From assembly GCA_032622095.1 (NCBI GenBank), contig CP136064.1, positions 188,593,794 to 188,657,793 of the forward strand: DNA of 64,000 nt. Direction: 5' to 3'. The translations under genes and the position numbers were made by a program. The notes below the pieces were generated by a model. That model saw only the letters and a list, made by a program, of their open reading frames with translations. It made no database searches and was not told the origin of the DNA. This DNA is from Siphonodentalium dalli. Lineage: Eukaryota; Mollusca; Scaphopoda; Gadilida; Siphonodentaliidae. Below, piece by piece: positions 12,393 to 24,746 of this stretch (its first letter is position 1; every line of letters begins with the position of its first letter).

Positions 12393-14816
12393 GTGAGATT
12401 TATTTCATTTTCATTTAAAATTGCATTTGATATATATTTAGGGGTGTTTACAGAATCTAGTTCAATATCATTTTTCACTTTTTTTGCACTGAAAAACTTC
12501 AAAAATCAAATGTAACAGATACTAGACTTATAAGTACTACATAAAAATGAAAGTCATTTTGTTATTGAAAACTTCATAAAAATAATTGAAAACAATCACT
12601 CAAGGCACTTCTCATTCCCAACATGTTATATTATAGCAACCACAACACGTGCGTTGGTGCTTATACCTTAGGTGCATGTGAATGATGACGTCACATATAT
12701 AGCGATGAGCCAAATTCTGGTGGTGTGTACATTTTTTTGTGAAATTGACACGTGACATCCGGTTATCAACTGTCTGGAGATTGTTAAATTGCGGAATCGG
12801 CATAAACGAGATGAAAATATAATTGTCAACTTCACAACTTCTTAAGAATTCCCATGTGATTTAGGCATATTAATTTTATTTAGACCAATTTCGTTAGTTA
12901 GCGAACCAAAGAAGACTTCATGACATGGTTCATGACATCATTTATGTCATGTTGGCTTCGCGGGCCAGAATCCAGACAAGCTTGCACAATCCATGAATAC
13001 TTGTCATATCGTCTCCACCGGGGCCATTGCATGTTGTTACATAACTTATTATTTGCATTATGTCGCCGATAAAAAGCAAATTAGAGGCACAGCGTGTGTG
13101 GTTGCTCCACTACATGTCACGTACGATTCATATTACTACACTCGTATCTGAATAAAAAGTGAAGCATGAAAATTGGGCAGGATTCCTGAATACATCTTTA
13201 AGGTTGCCCCATAATGAGCGGTGACCCTTAACCCTTCCATGACTAGTGCTTCATGAAATTTTTTTGCGACAACCCTGTGCCAATGCATTTTCTTATATGT
13301 GTGATTCTCCCAGATTTTGTATATACATCGCACTATGTTTACGTTTGTCCAGTGTATATACATGATAAGCATTCATTACATTCCCAGTCTAAAAGTAACT
13401 TTTAATTTGGAAAGTTGACACTTAAAGACGTATATACTGCATATAAATTTTCAGAATTTCCCAAAATTTACGAAAAAAGGAAATAGTTTTCCACACTACC
13501 CCTATATTGCACTCTTCCACTGGAATTAATTCTGACCTTACAGCATACAATCAGGGACAAAATCATAAAAAAAACATTACAATAACCTTCCATTAGTCCT
13601 CACTTGATACAGCCAACAATTTTATCATCTTTTGTCCTTGTATATCCTTTGTGACCTAATTCCACACTTTGTTAATTAATTAGCAAAACTATGTCAGAGA
13701 AGAAATTCGTTCTCAAAGACATGGAAGAGCAACCATCTAACTTCAAAGAGCACTTTTCCCAATGTCAGTATGATGCATTCATATACATGCTCTACCCATG
13801 GGTATTATATGAGCTGGATTCCCTCCCCCATGCTCCCTCCTCTCGCTCCCCTGGGTATCATAATATGCTGACACACGACACTCCACCTATTAATATTTTA
13901 TTAGAATCTAAAGTGCAAGTTGTTTGCGTGACTGATTTAGTTCCTATGTATAGGTTAAGGTTGCACATCAGGGTCATTTTTCAAGAATCATTATGAGATA
14001 CAGAGATGCCTATTTTAGAGGAAGCCCTTAAAATTAGGAATTGCAAGAATCAAAATAAGATTCATTATTCTAATTCTCATAGACTTTAATAGCACCTGCT
14101 TGCACGTGGTCAATTGATTCACTCTTGTTGCAGAAATCTTAATTTCAACTAGAAATTTCAAAGTTTTTTTGCCACACTGACCCTGCCTTTTAATCATGGC
14201 AATTTGTCCAGCTCCGCTCAGCTTTCTTACAAACTAAATAAGGATGGTGGTAGCTGCTCTATACTGCATGGGTTACATATTTTAGCTCATCTCAATTAAC
14301 ATTTCAACGAGTATTAAAGCAACATTTTTGCCTTCTTGTTATGTGTGCTGGTCATGTAATATATGCTTCAAGAATACACATATTTGTTCATATTTGCTCA
14401 AATAAGAGAAAATACCTATCAATTTATTTTAGAGTTCTATAAATGTTTTTAGAGTTATATAAATAGTTTCGTAACATTCCATAAGATATGCCCCCCCCCT
14501 GGTTGATTTAAAGGGAGCCATTGTGGCTTTCAAATGACCAGTCTAGATGACTTTACATAAATTAATAGAAAATGATCAGATTTATGAATTAAGGTATATT
14601 GATGTTGCAAGAAGAGATAATTCAATAAATTATATGTTGATGTTTATTAAATAAGTGCTATGTTCTTAAGTAGAATACATATTTCTAAAACTATATCTCA
14701 TCAAATTTTGGTTAATTTTTAGTTTTGTTACAGTTATAAGAGCCGAGTCCTAATATTGTGATTTAGAGTATTCAGTGTTTTATCAATGCAAATATTTTCT
14801 TCTAAACATTACTTAC
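12393..14816. other. Start of the 5.8-kb CASK intron
   Basis: Begins with GTGAGA and ends at 18211 (AAAG). This portion holds a B fragment (13232-13320) and a 101-codon open frame (13691-13996) with no splice or homology support. The intron's later part carries families A, I and D. Confidence 0.6.
13232..13320. mobile_element. Family B TTAA MITE, left fragment
   Basis: TTAA then CCCTTCCATGACTAGTGCTT, CCCTGTGCCAATGCATTTTC; breaks off inside the first hairpin. Confidence 0.7.
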
Positions 14817-15022
14817 ATGCCCTAAATAATCGACTTCTTAACCACAGCAGAATTATGGGTAATTTTTCAGGATTTAGTCGGAAATATGGCTTGTTGCCAT
14901 TCATCGGAAAGCTCTCACTGAGAGCTTTCCGATGAATAGCAACAAGCCATATTTCCAACTAAATCATGAAAAATTACCCATAATTCTGCTGTGGTTCAGG
15001 AGTCGATTATTTAGGGCATTAC
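14817..15022. mobile_element. Mariner-like hairpin MITE (family A)
   Basis: Full-length copy with both GCCCTAAATAATCGAC arms and the AGCTCTCACTGAGAGCTT core, very similar to the 19381 copy. Confidence 0.88.
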
Positions 15023-15173
15023 TTAGTATGCAACTGTTGTTCTTAATAACTGTAATGAGATGGTCAAGAAATTAGATTTTATGTGCCTTAATTGTAACCT
15101 TTATATTTGGAGAAACCAGTGAGAGTAAACAATTAATTAATAACTTAGAAGGCCATATTTCTGCAATATATCG

Positions 15174-15264
15174 TTAGGTGGAATCAACCTGTAATATAAA
15201 AATACTGGTTCAGTAACTATCTTTGTGGGAATGAATGTCTGCTTATAAATGTTTAAAATATTAG
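15174..15264. repeat. First unit of a tandem duplication flanking family I
   Basis: TAGGTGGAATC and AAAAATACTGGTTCAGTAAC recur at 15262-15272 and 15668-15730, on either side of the inserted element. Confidence 0.75.
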
Positions 15265-15277
15265 GTGGAATCTACCT

Positions 15278-15664
15278 TTAAAGATGCATAATCCGAATTA
15301 ACTCTCCCAAATTACTATTTCATTGGCTTATCACAAATCAATTTTTGAAATTTTTTATTTCTCGAGATGTGTACTTATTTGTGGCCTGGCAAAAAGTCGT
15401 CAAACTGATGGTTTCAGACCAAATTGCGGATGAAGATAGATAACTCTAAAATCAAGTGGCTTTGAAATTTGAAAATCGGGTAATATTTCGTTGAACAAAA
15501 TGTTGATAAATATCACGTTTTGGTCAATTTTATACTATAGTTGACTGTGGTTAGCATTATTTTTGGGCAGTTAATCGATTCTGATAATTGAAGCGGTATT
15601 TCAAAAAATTTGTTGTTGCAATCTGATTATATGGGCACCATCGATTCGGATTGAGTAACTTTAA
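15278..15664. mobile_element. TTAAAG-ended MITE (family I), copy 1
   Basis: Left TTAAAGATGCATAATCCGAA, right TTCGGATTGAGTAACTTTAA. It sits inside the second unit of a tandem repeat whose first unit (15174-15264) shows the empty site. An inverted copy is at 30675. Confidence 0.78.
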
Positions 15665-15730
15665 TATAAAAATACTGGTTCAATAACTATCTTTGTGGGA
15701 ATGTCCGCTTATAAATGTTTAACATGTTTG

Positions 15731-17770
15731 TTCTCCTAACATAAAGGAGTAATCACGCCCCGCATCTTAATTATGTATGTTTTGTTGATGACTTGGCTTT
15801 TGACATCTTTGTGATTTGTGTCAGAAGCGCTGACCATGTTATGAGGAATTGATTGAATTATTAGCTGCATGCAAACTGTGAACTCTTGCTAATCACGACT
15901 CTTGAGACCCAGCCTCCATTGGAAGTATTGCGTTAAGGCAGCATTCGCATGTTGAATTTGTATATGCCCATTGAAAAATGGTCTTATTTAATTATACAAG
16001 CGAAAATGTTGATTCTTTGCTCTGGATTCATAATAATGAGTTTGGTTTCAGTACTTAGAGCATCATGTGATCGATTAATCGGTCAGATGAATGAAAAAGT
16101 CCAAGAGAGTTGGACAAAAATATCTCCAAGATAAATAATGCTCTTGAGTATTGGAATCAAACTCATTATTATGGTCTTATTCTATTATCAGTCTGTCCAT
16201 CTGTCTATTTGTCTCTCTGTCTGTCAACATTTTTGCATTCACAATAGATAGTTATTGAAATTCAATTAACAAATATCAACATGTGAGAATATCACAAATA
16301 TTACCAAAAATATATCTTGCTTCTCAAGTTGTCAAAATTTAATCTTTTGTAGCCTGAAAATTTATGCAAAGTGTTTTAAGTTAGGCTTTCTATTGTTGTT
16401 TGGTATTACCACCGATGGGGTCATTGTCATAAGGCATTGATCATGTTCATAGCCAGCTTTTCAAATTGATCACAAAAGGAGCCAGATTTTCACAGGCGAT
16501 CACATTTGTAGCTAGCTTTTCATTGTAAGATGCGATATATGACATGACTCAGATTGAATTCACAACTAAAATGGTCACATAGCTCCTAAACTGGGTTCTT
16601 TTATTAAGTTTATAAATGGGAATAGAACTCGAGCAATTTCATAACATTGAACAAAAATCATAGATCTATAAATGATCAACAAACATGTTTGAGCAGATAG
16701 CCAGCATCTTTATTCTCATAAGAGTTGACACCAGATAGGCACACCAGAAAAATTACTGGATGGAACTTAATTTACAAAAGCTTCCGCAATGCATAATACA
16801 ACATAATATACAACATACATTGACATCTTAGCTTGATTGAACTTTCAATTTTGATCACTGATGTATTAGTATCTTGTTTAAATATTATATTCATATATTG
16901 TAATTACGATAATTACATGTAATAACTACACATATAAACACATCATTCTATGTACACAAATCTCCAGCGGTTTCTGGTTTAGCAACCTTGCGATAAACCA
17001 GAGATAAGACCACATTTTGTTTGGAAAACTCTGGAAGCATTGAATGCTGCTTGCCCAGTCATCATAACATGTATTATGTGTTTATTAGCATATATATGTA
17101 ATATTTCTGCTCGATATGTATGTATGTTTCATCCACTTCGTGATCAGATATAACATTTCGTTAAATAATTTGTTATACATCTGTTATTCATTGTTATTCA
17201 ATTATACCGTGTTATGACTATAAGTATACTTATATAATTATATACTCATATAACCATATTTATATTTAAATATATGAATTTCAATTGTCCCTCCAAGCAA
17301 AGAATTGGCTAAAGTGACCCGACTTTTTAGTGTAGCACATACAGGCTATGTAAATATTAAATTATGAATATAATCGGTTGACATGTTGAAATTCCTACTG
17401 GTGTTAGAATATCATTTAAAACTTGCTGAAGTCTAATCAAACAGCAGATCACACCAAGCTCATTATTTTGTGACTTCTGGAGATATGGTAGATATTCATG
17501 CATGTTTATAGTTATGTTTGATGTCAAGCTCTTTGAAGCAGTAATGTTATAAGTGCCTTATACAAGAACCAAATTGCATGATAAAGAATTGTACATTTTC
17601 AACAACCGTATTGATAACTCTTCAAAATATAGATATAATACTAAAATGATATTTTCATCACACAACCAATTTCCTGCTAACCCAGTTCGGGACAAATGAA
17701 GAACTATTTGTTCACATTTTTGCAAAGTTGTTGAATATTTTTGACAATAATAGTTAATAATGGTGAGAAT
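15731..17770. other. CASK intron, unassigned AT-rich DNA
   Basis: Apart from a short GTCT head (16170-16250) I see no gene or named repeat. ATATA-rich stretch 17190-17280. Confidence 0.5.
16170..16250 (+). repeat. Fragment of a GTCT/GTCC microsatellite head (family F type)
   Basis: CAGTCTGTCCATCTGTCTAT and CTCTCTGTCTGTCAAC, without recognisable units after it. Confidence 0.5.
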
Positions 17771-17773
17771 TAT

Positions 17774-18105
17774 GAGTCTGGGACCTCATTATGCATGGCC
17801 TCATCTGCTATGGGAGACATTGACTCAGATTGAAGTACCCAAATGGCGAATATTGTGATGTACACCCATTGGGAACCTCTGTGTCATCTGCCAATTTAGG
17901 GATATAGAGAAACTAAACTAAAAAAGAAATAGATTGTATGTGAAGAAGTTTCTAAACTTTCCAGAGAAGATGAGGCCTATAAAGCAGAATGAGGTCCCCA
18001 GAGGGTGAATTTAGTGATGCTAGGCCACTATGTGGGATAGCGTAACTAAATTCACACTCTGGGGACCTCATTCTGCAAATGACAGTCACACAAAACTCAG
18101 ACTTG
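17774..18105. mobile_element. hAT-like palindromic MITE (family D), left end lost
   Basis: Contains the paired GAGGTCCCCAGAGGGTGAAT / ATTCACACTCTGGGGACCTC arms and right end AAACTCAGACTTG (the D2 subtype). It lies just upstream of the CASK L27N exon. Confidence 0.75.
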
Positions 18106-18211
18106 GAGAAAAATACGGCATGGATTTATTCTAACCCATACTAATCAGCATCTACACCTCCTGCATGCAAACACAATCTAAGGGAGGTAACTCTGTTTTA
18201 TTTTGTCAAAG

Positions 18212-18333
18212 GAGCTGTGTCCCAAGTATTGGATTCTCTTGAAGAGATACAGTGTCTAACAGATTATGCGGATGCTGATAGAGATTTCCTGGAAACAGTG
18301 TTCCAAGATAACAGACTCCACGCTTTATTAAAC
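18212..18333 (+). CDS. CASK: CASK exon: first L27 domain (L27N)
   Basis: The 122-bp exon follows the acceptor TTTTGTCAAAG and ends at a GTGAGT donor. Its first two bases complete the glycine codon left by the 12302 exon; 40 codons follow, ending in phase 0. The peptide starts [20 protein letters not shown] and ends [14 protein letters not shown], nearly the animal CASK L27N domain (human [20 protein letters not shown], then SVFQDQHLHTLL). L27N forms a helical heterodimer with the L27 of partners such as SAP97/DLG1. Human CASK can include a short LLAAER segment just before AVSQV; here it is absent or in an unseen alternative exon. The next exon should begin in phase 0 with LYDK-like residues; I do not find it before 64000. 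Confidence 0.95.
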
Positions 18334-18623
18334 GTGAGTACGATGTCCTATTAACCCCTCCGGCAACCGGCGGTAATAGGAATTTAATAGCTTGGTTTAC
18401 AAACCCATCAATTATTTTATAAAGTATGAAATATGTGGCGAAAAAAAAATAGTTTTTGTTTTGTTTCTCTTTCTTTTCCATTAAATCAGTAGCTGTATGG
18501 GAAGAAATACCTCCGTTTATATCTATTATTTTAATAAGAAATATTGTTTTTTGAAAATCCTGTGAAATTCACATACATTACCACTGTTTGTCAATTCTTG
18601 GGTGGTGATGAATATTTTTCAGC

Positions 18624-19070
18624 CAAGGCTTGAAATAGTATGCCTGTCATTTGCAGAATGAGGTCCCCAGAGGGTGAACTTAGATACGCTATCCCACACA
18701 GCACGATAGCATCACTAAATTCATCCTCTGGGAACCTCACATTCTGGTTAGGCCTTATCTTCTGGGAAGTACCTGTAGTCTCAAATTAACATTGTTTTAA
18801 TTTCCTTTTTCCCTTCTGTTCAGTGTATATATCCCCTAATTTGCAGAAGATAAAATGCATAATTGAAGTGACTAATGGGTGAACAACACCAACTTCAACT
18901 GGGAAACTTCAAACTGATCCTAGGTCTCCCATACAGTTGAGGCCTTAGCAGAATGAGGTCCCCAGAGGGTGAATTTGGTTATTCTAGCCTGCCGTGCAGG
19001 ATAGCATCACTAAATTCACCCTCTGGGGACCCCATTCTGCAAAAGACAGACACACTTATTTCAAGCCTTG
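18624..19070. mobile_element. hAT-like palindromic MITE (family D)
   Basis: Ends CAAGGCTTGAAATAGTATG and ACTTATTTCAAGCCTTG, with a perfect 8-bp duplication TTTTCAGC at 18616-18623 and 19071-19078. About 290 bp downstream of the CASK exon. Confidence 0.88.
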
Positions 19071-19380
19071 TTTTCAGCTCAACTTGACATAAAAATTAAA
19101 TGAATTTGTGGCAATTTTCCAGCAAGCATAAGACATGAATTGACATAATAAAAATGTGTTGAGCCTGCTGTGATGTCAAGCTGTAATGTTGGAATTTTTT
19201 GTTAAATTATTTCAAGTCTTGTGGAACGCGTTTTGTTTGGCATGTAAATTCTTTCAGGATTTCAGAGACTCATAACAGAAGTAAGGTAAAGTACTTATGT
19301 TGATTATAAAAACATAAAATATCCAAAATGATTGGTGCAATTATACAATAACTCTCAAAGATACTCTGTTCTCAGACATA

Positions 19381-19593
19381 CAGTAATGCCCTAAATAATC
19401 GACTCCTTAACCACAGAAGAATTATGGATAACTTTTCGGGAATTAGTCGGAAATATGACTTGTTGCCATTCATCGGAAAGCTCTCACTGATAGCTTTCCG
19501 ATGAATGGCAAAAAAACATATTTCCGACTAAATCCTTAAAAGTTACCCATAATTCTGCTGTGGTTAAGGAGTCAATTATTTAGGGCATTACTG
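19381..19593. mobile_element. Mariner-like hairpin MITE (family A)
   Basis: Full-length copy: CAGTAATGCCCTAAATAATC at the left and its reverse complement ending ATTACTG at the right, with TA at both flanks. Confidence 0.9.
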
Positions 19594-20105
19594 TACCCTG
19601 TTCTCAGACATATACAGATTAACACTTGTCATTATAGTTATGCAATTATCCCCTCCTGTGTTGATAAACAGCCCTGTTAATTAACGTTGGCTATGTTAAC
19701 TGTTTTTGCAAAATAGAAACAAATTGCTGCAGATGTTGTCTAGTGTCGCACTGTGGAATTCTGAGATAAAGAGGATTAACTATTTTAAGCCAGACCCACT
19801 AAAGTCTGCTATGATAATTGACCAAGTTCCAATTGTGGATTGAAGATATTTAGTATACAATTATACAGATCCTAGGATTTTTAACAGAGGACATATTTCT
19901 GGCCTTTGAATTTTTTTAGCCTTGGCAAATTTCTGTTAATTATAAGGGCCGGTTTATATGTCCTTGAGAATGAGGTATACATGAGTTTATCACAATTTAA
20001 GAATGGCATTAGGATATATTTAAGGCAGGCAGGAGCCTTATTGCATATCTGTAAATCAAGTGTATGATTAAGACTTTTTACATGAAGCACAGGTGTCCTT
20101 CTGTA
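19594..20105. other. Unassigned intronic DNA
   Basis: No recognisable gene. The interval 20441-20904 is similar. Confidence 0.45.
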
Positions 20106-20106
20106 T

Positions 20107-20440
20107 CAAGCCTGATTTTAGTGTGCAGAATGAGGTCCCCAGAGGGTGAATTTAGTGACATTATCCCGCTTAGTGGGCTAGCATCACTAAATTCACCCTC
20201 TGGGGACCTCGTTCTGCTTTGGCCTCATCTTCTCTGAAAAGTATCTTTATTATCATATTTCTATAGAAACTTCTTCACATTGATTCTATTTCTTTTTTAG
20301 TTTAGTTTCTCCATATCCCCAAATTGGCAGATGATACATTACATTACATAATCGAGGTTCCCAATGGGTGTACATCACAATATTCACCATTTTGGAACTT
20401 CATTCTGAGTCTATATCTCCCTTAGCAGATGAGGCCATGC
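20107..20440. mobile_element. hAT-like palindromic MITE (family D), right end lost
   Basis: Left end CAAGCCTGATTTTAGTGTG; first hairpin complete; fades after GCAGATGAGGCCATGC. Confidence 0.75.
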
Positions 20441-20908
20441 ATATAAAGCATGATTCATTGTGTATAATACAATTTATCACTTTGAACGGAGCAGTCATAT
20501 TCTATATCATGATAGTCTCAGAATTGTTATACCTGTATGTTTACCCCCTTATCCATAAACCGAATGGAGTGAGACCCAATATGACAGCCTTTGATCAATC
20601 ATATGCCCTACCGATAGGCCTTATCATGCTATTTTCTTTTAATTTCTGTGAGTTGTCTCTTTAGAGTGTGACAAATTAGAACAGTATAATATTCATCTGC
20701 ATACTATCTGTGAAAAAAATTCCCTTTTGGACCAGTTTGGACAGTGTTTAGAAGTTGATTTTATGACATTACCTATACATGGTAACATGATATTAGAAGT
20801 ACGATAAACAACATAAAAAAAAGTCATGCCAATCTTATAAGGACATAAATGTCGTTCTTCCCTCAGAGTTAAATGAAAAGGCAACCTTCCTCATGCGAAA
20901 CCTTTTAA

Positions 20909-21345
20909 CCCTTTCATGAAGAGAGCTGCGTTGGTGCAGCATTAAAGATCCTGTGGCAGTTATCCTCTTATTATGCGAGTCTCCCATAGGGAGCCTTGCA
21001 TATATAAGAAAATGGGTGGCTTACACGGTCAATATTGTTAGACAAATGTATTCTCTTATATATGTGAGGCTCCCTATGGGAGATCACATATTTAAGGGAA
21101 TGCCTGGCTTACAGGGTAAATGTAAATATTGTTAGCTAGGCCAATGTAATCTCTTATATATGTGAGGCTCCCTATGGGAGACTCACATATATAAGAGAAT
21201 GCCTGGCTTACACGGTCAATGTTAATATTGTTAGGCCGATGTATTCTCTTATATATGTGAGGCTCCCTATGGGAGACTCACATATATTATAGAATGCATT
21301 GGCATAGGGTTTTCAGAAATTTCAGGAAGCTCCAGTCTGGAAGGG
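20909..21345. mobile_element. TTAA hairpin MITE (family B) with amplified hairpins
   Basis: TTAA at 20905-20908 and 21346-21349. Ends CCCTTTCATGAAGAGAGCTG and CTCCAGTCTGGAAGGG. Instead of two internal hairpins it has about four, separated by GGCTTACACGGTCAATGTTA spacers, so the hairpin-spacer unit has multiplied in tandem. Confidence 0.85.
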
Positions 21346-21349
21346 TTAA

Positions 21350-22047
21350 TAAAGTCAGAGGGCACCAACAAATCTCAATCTCTATATTTCTTTAATAGTT
21401 GGCTCTAATCAGAAACTAATACATTACAGATGCTGGATATGATTGAACTGAGAATCTTTTGTCAGTAAACTAAAGTAGGAATCAAGCCTCTCAAGATATC
21501 CACAGGAGGTTGTCTGGTACATCATGGCTTGTTATATCTATATTGCACTATCATATCACACATGCCTGTATCATAATCAGAAAGCTGCTGTGTAAATATC
21601 CCAGTGTTCAATATAGTGCCAGGGATTTGCCACCTGCATGGTTTTTGGCATATAATTCAGCTTTTTCTGCTTGTAAAACATGTTTTTCCTGCCTGTGAAA
21701 CATACTTTTATACATACATGTATAATCTGGGATAATTCTTAATTCTCCACATCATGTTATCTATGAATGATTCTTGGATTTTTCATTCTGCATCAGTATG
21801 TATTGTTATCAAAATTTATATCAGATTATATAGATGTGAGAACCTATGCTGAAATGCTATTCAGTAGTATTTGGTGACTGAAACCACTCTTTCTCTTTCT
21901 TAAAAGTCTGATAAATTTGTATTGTATGTAGCTAAGTATCTTGGAATATCATGGCCCTATTAGCTGCATATTCACCCACCCAAACAAATTAACCACAATT
22001 GGCATAGTACAGAGTTCCAATATCCTTGCCTCACCAAGTACGGAGCT
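21350..22047. other. Unassigned intronic DNA
   Basis: No gene or repeat recognised between the B element and the B' element. Confidence 0.45.
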
Positions 22048-22051
22048 TTAA

Positions 22052-22473
22052 CCCTTTACCCAACAGAACGGCCCTGTGCCAAAATGCATTCTCTTATATA
22101 TGCGAGTCGACCATAGGTCGCCTCGCATATATAAGAGAATGCATTGGCTTAACACATAATAAAAATGATAAAATTGTCAAAGAATGTAGAAAACTATTAT
22201 AAAAAAAATTTAAAATGTAAGAAAACATTCTAAAATTGTTAAAGAATGTAAGAAAAAATGGTAGAAAGTGTTAAAAAAAAGATTTTTTTTACGCCAATGC
22301 ATTCTCTTATATATGCGAGGCGACCTATGGTATAACTGTAACCATCACAATGTGGTCAATGAACCGGTTCCAATGATATCCATATTTGTATGGTGTTATT
22401 GAGACAGACCGAAGATATTTTAGGCTGTTGAAGCTTTATTTGGGCGTTTTTGGCCGGTTTGTTGGGTAAAGGG
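22052..22473. mobile_element. TTAA hairpin MITE (family B', ACCCAACA ends)
   Basis: TTAA on both sides; ends CCCTTTACCCAACAGAACGG and TTTGTTGGGTAAAGGG. First hairpin complete (TATGCGAGTCGACCATAGGT arm); the second has only its left arm. Same family as 25813 and 47936. Confidence 0.88.
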
Positions 22474-22540
22474 TTAATACAACCCTAATCTGAACCTGTA
22501 CCATGCATTTACATTATGAAATATGCCTTTCTAAATGTTA

Positions 22541-23640
22541 TGATCTTCAGTGATTTCCACACCCTGACAGAACGTTACATGTGCCCGTTATGATCTTCAG
22601 TGATTTCCACACCCTGACAGAACGTTATATGTGCCCGTTATGATCTTCAGTGATTTCCACACCCTGAGATAATGTTATATGTGCCCGTTATGATCTTCAG
22701 TGATTTCCACACCCTGAGAGAACATTATATGTGCCCGTTATGATCTTCAGTGATTTCCACACCCTGAGAGAATGTTATATGTGCCCATTATGACCTTCAG
22801 TGATTTCCACACCCTGACAGAATGTTATATGTGCCCATTATTACCTTCAGTGATTTCCACACCCTGACAGAATGTTATATTTGCCCATTATTACCTTCAG
22901 TGATTTCCACACCCTGACAGAATGTTATATGTGCCCATTATTACCTTCAGTGATTTCCACACCCTGACAGAATGTTATATGTTCCCATTATTACCTTCAG
23001 TGATTTCCACACCCTGACAGAATGTTATATGTGCCCGTTATTACCTTCAGTGATTTCCACAACCTGACAGAACGTTATATGTGCCCGTTATGACCTTCAG
23101 TGATTTCCACACCCTGACAGAATGTTATATGTGCCCGTTATTACCTTCAGTGATTTCTACTCCCTGACAGAACGTTTATATATGTGCCCATTATGACCTT
23201 CAGTGATTTCCATACCCTGACAAAACATTCTATGTGCCCGTTATGACCTTCAGTGATTTCGACACCCTGACAGAACTATGTGCCCATTATGACCTTCAGT
23301 GATTTCCACACCCTGACAGAACGTTATATGTGCCCGTTATGATCTTCAGTGATTTCCACACCAGACAGAACGTTTATATATGTGCCCATTATGACCTTCA
23401 GTGATTTCCACACCCAGACGGAATGTTATATGTGCCCATTATGATCTTCAGTGATTTCCACACCCAGACAGAACATTATATGTGCCCATTATGATCTTCA
23501 GTGATTTCCACACCCAGACAGAACGTTATATGTGCCCATTTTTATGATCTTAACGATTTCCACACCCAGACAGAACGTTATATGTGCCATTTTTATGATC
23601 TTAACGATTTCCACACCCAGACAGAACGTTCTATGTGCCC
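22541..23640. repeat. 50-bp minisatellite, about 22 copies
   Basis: Unit TGATCTTCAGTGATTTCCAC plus ACCCTGACAGAACGTTATAT and GTGCCCGTTA. Sub-variants (GATCTTCAG / GACCTTCAG / TTACCTTCAG; ACCCTGAGAG / ACCCAGACAG) are grouped in blocks. The array runs into GTCGCAAAATTTCAGGAAGC, the right end of a family B MITE (23643-23675). Confidence 0.93.
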
Positions 23641-23642
23641 GG

Positions 23643-23678
23643 TTGTCGCAAAATTTCAGGAAGCTCCATTCATGGTTA
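23643..23678. mobile_element. Right terminus of a family B MITE at the end of the minisatellite
   Basis: GTCGCAAAATTTCAGGAAGC then TCCATTCATGGTTAA matches the B terminus (compare 21313-21349). Confidence 0.6.
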
Positions 23679-23679
23679 A

Positions 23680-24256
23680 TCTTTATTGTTGAAAGCAGTA
23701 TAGATGCAGAAGACACTCAAATTATGACAGTTTGATAACATATATATCTTGTAGATTCGTCCATATCTGTATTGTGAGACATTTTGACAGTCGTTGATCT
23801 CAGACAGTTCGAATCGAGGACATATTTAACCAAAATTGTTTAAACATGGGGTGGAGTTGAGAGTTGTCAATATGCACAAGCTGTCACAGAGTACATAATT
23901 CACAGGTGTGGCATTAGAAATTTTAATTTACTGAGAAATCCTTATAAATCACCTATGGTGTGTAATGTATAGAGGATCTACAATGAGTCCCCAGTTTATA
24001 GAGAAATTTACAAAATGAGTCCAGACCTAATTTACTGAATGAGTTCATTCATTATAGTTTGTTGGAAAAAATGTAAGCCATAGTACTTTGAAACATAGCG
24101 TATGGAATGTAAACAGATGACAAACTGGAAGTCAAAGGTCACCTGGCACTATTTCCTTTTATTAAACGAACGTTTGATATCACAATTTATAGATTGGGTT
24201 TATTGAATGTAATAAGGTTAGGATCATGTAATAAATTGTAATAATGTCTGCTACAT
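23680..24256. other. Unassigned intronic DNA
   Basis: Nothing beyond low-complexity AT; 25190-25808 and 26600-27798 are also unassigned. Confidence 0.45.
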
Positions 24257-24467
24257 TAATGCCCTAAATAATCAACTCCTTAAACACAGCAGAATTATGG
24301 GTAACTTTTCAGGATTTAGTTGGAAATATGGGTTGTTGCCATTCATCGGAAAGCTCTCAGTGAGAACTTTCCGATGAATGGCAACAAGCCATATTTCCGA
24401 CTAATTCCTGAAAAATTACCCATAATTCTGCTGTGGTTAAGGAGTCGATTATTTAGGGTATTACTGG
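24257..24467. mobile_element. Mariner-like hairpin MITE (family A)
   Basis: Full-length copy, from AATGCCCTAAATAATCAAC to GATTATTTAGGGTATTACTG. Confidence 0.88.
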
Positions 24468-24504
24468 TATGTCCTCTATTTATTCCACAGTTTAACCAGC
24501 ATAC

Positions 24505-24591
24505 TTATTGATTAAACCTTCGGGAGCCTCGCATATATAAGAGAATACATTGGCCTAACAATATTCACTTTGATCTTGTAAGCCAGTGCAT
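24505..24591. mobile_element. Family B TTAA MITE fragment
   Basis: Contains GGGAGCCTCGCATATATAAG and the spacer GGCCTAACAATATTCACTTT; both termini lost. Confidence 0.65.
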
Positions 24592-24746
24592 TCACAATCT
24601 TTACAGCTGTGTGTAGGTATCAGTAGCTTTGATGACTATAACACCTGGTGTATTAACCTCACCTGCAATCAAAGGACAACTGTTCCATTGTTATGAGTTA
24701 TAGGTAAACAAGTAGCTGATCTCTGTGAGAGGGCTGGGATGCTGAA

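Noticed and set aside
13691-13996. 101-codon frame starting MSEKKFVLKDMEEQPSNF
   Set aside because: Begins with plausible composition but degenerates, has no splice or homology support and lies in an AT-rich intron.
22541-23640. CRISPR array
   Set aside because: Units are contiguous 50-bp repeats without unique spacers, in a eukaryotic intron. The same applies to the 68-bp array.
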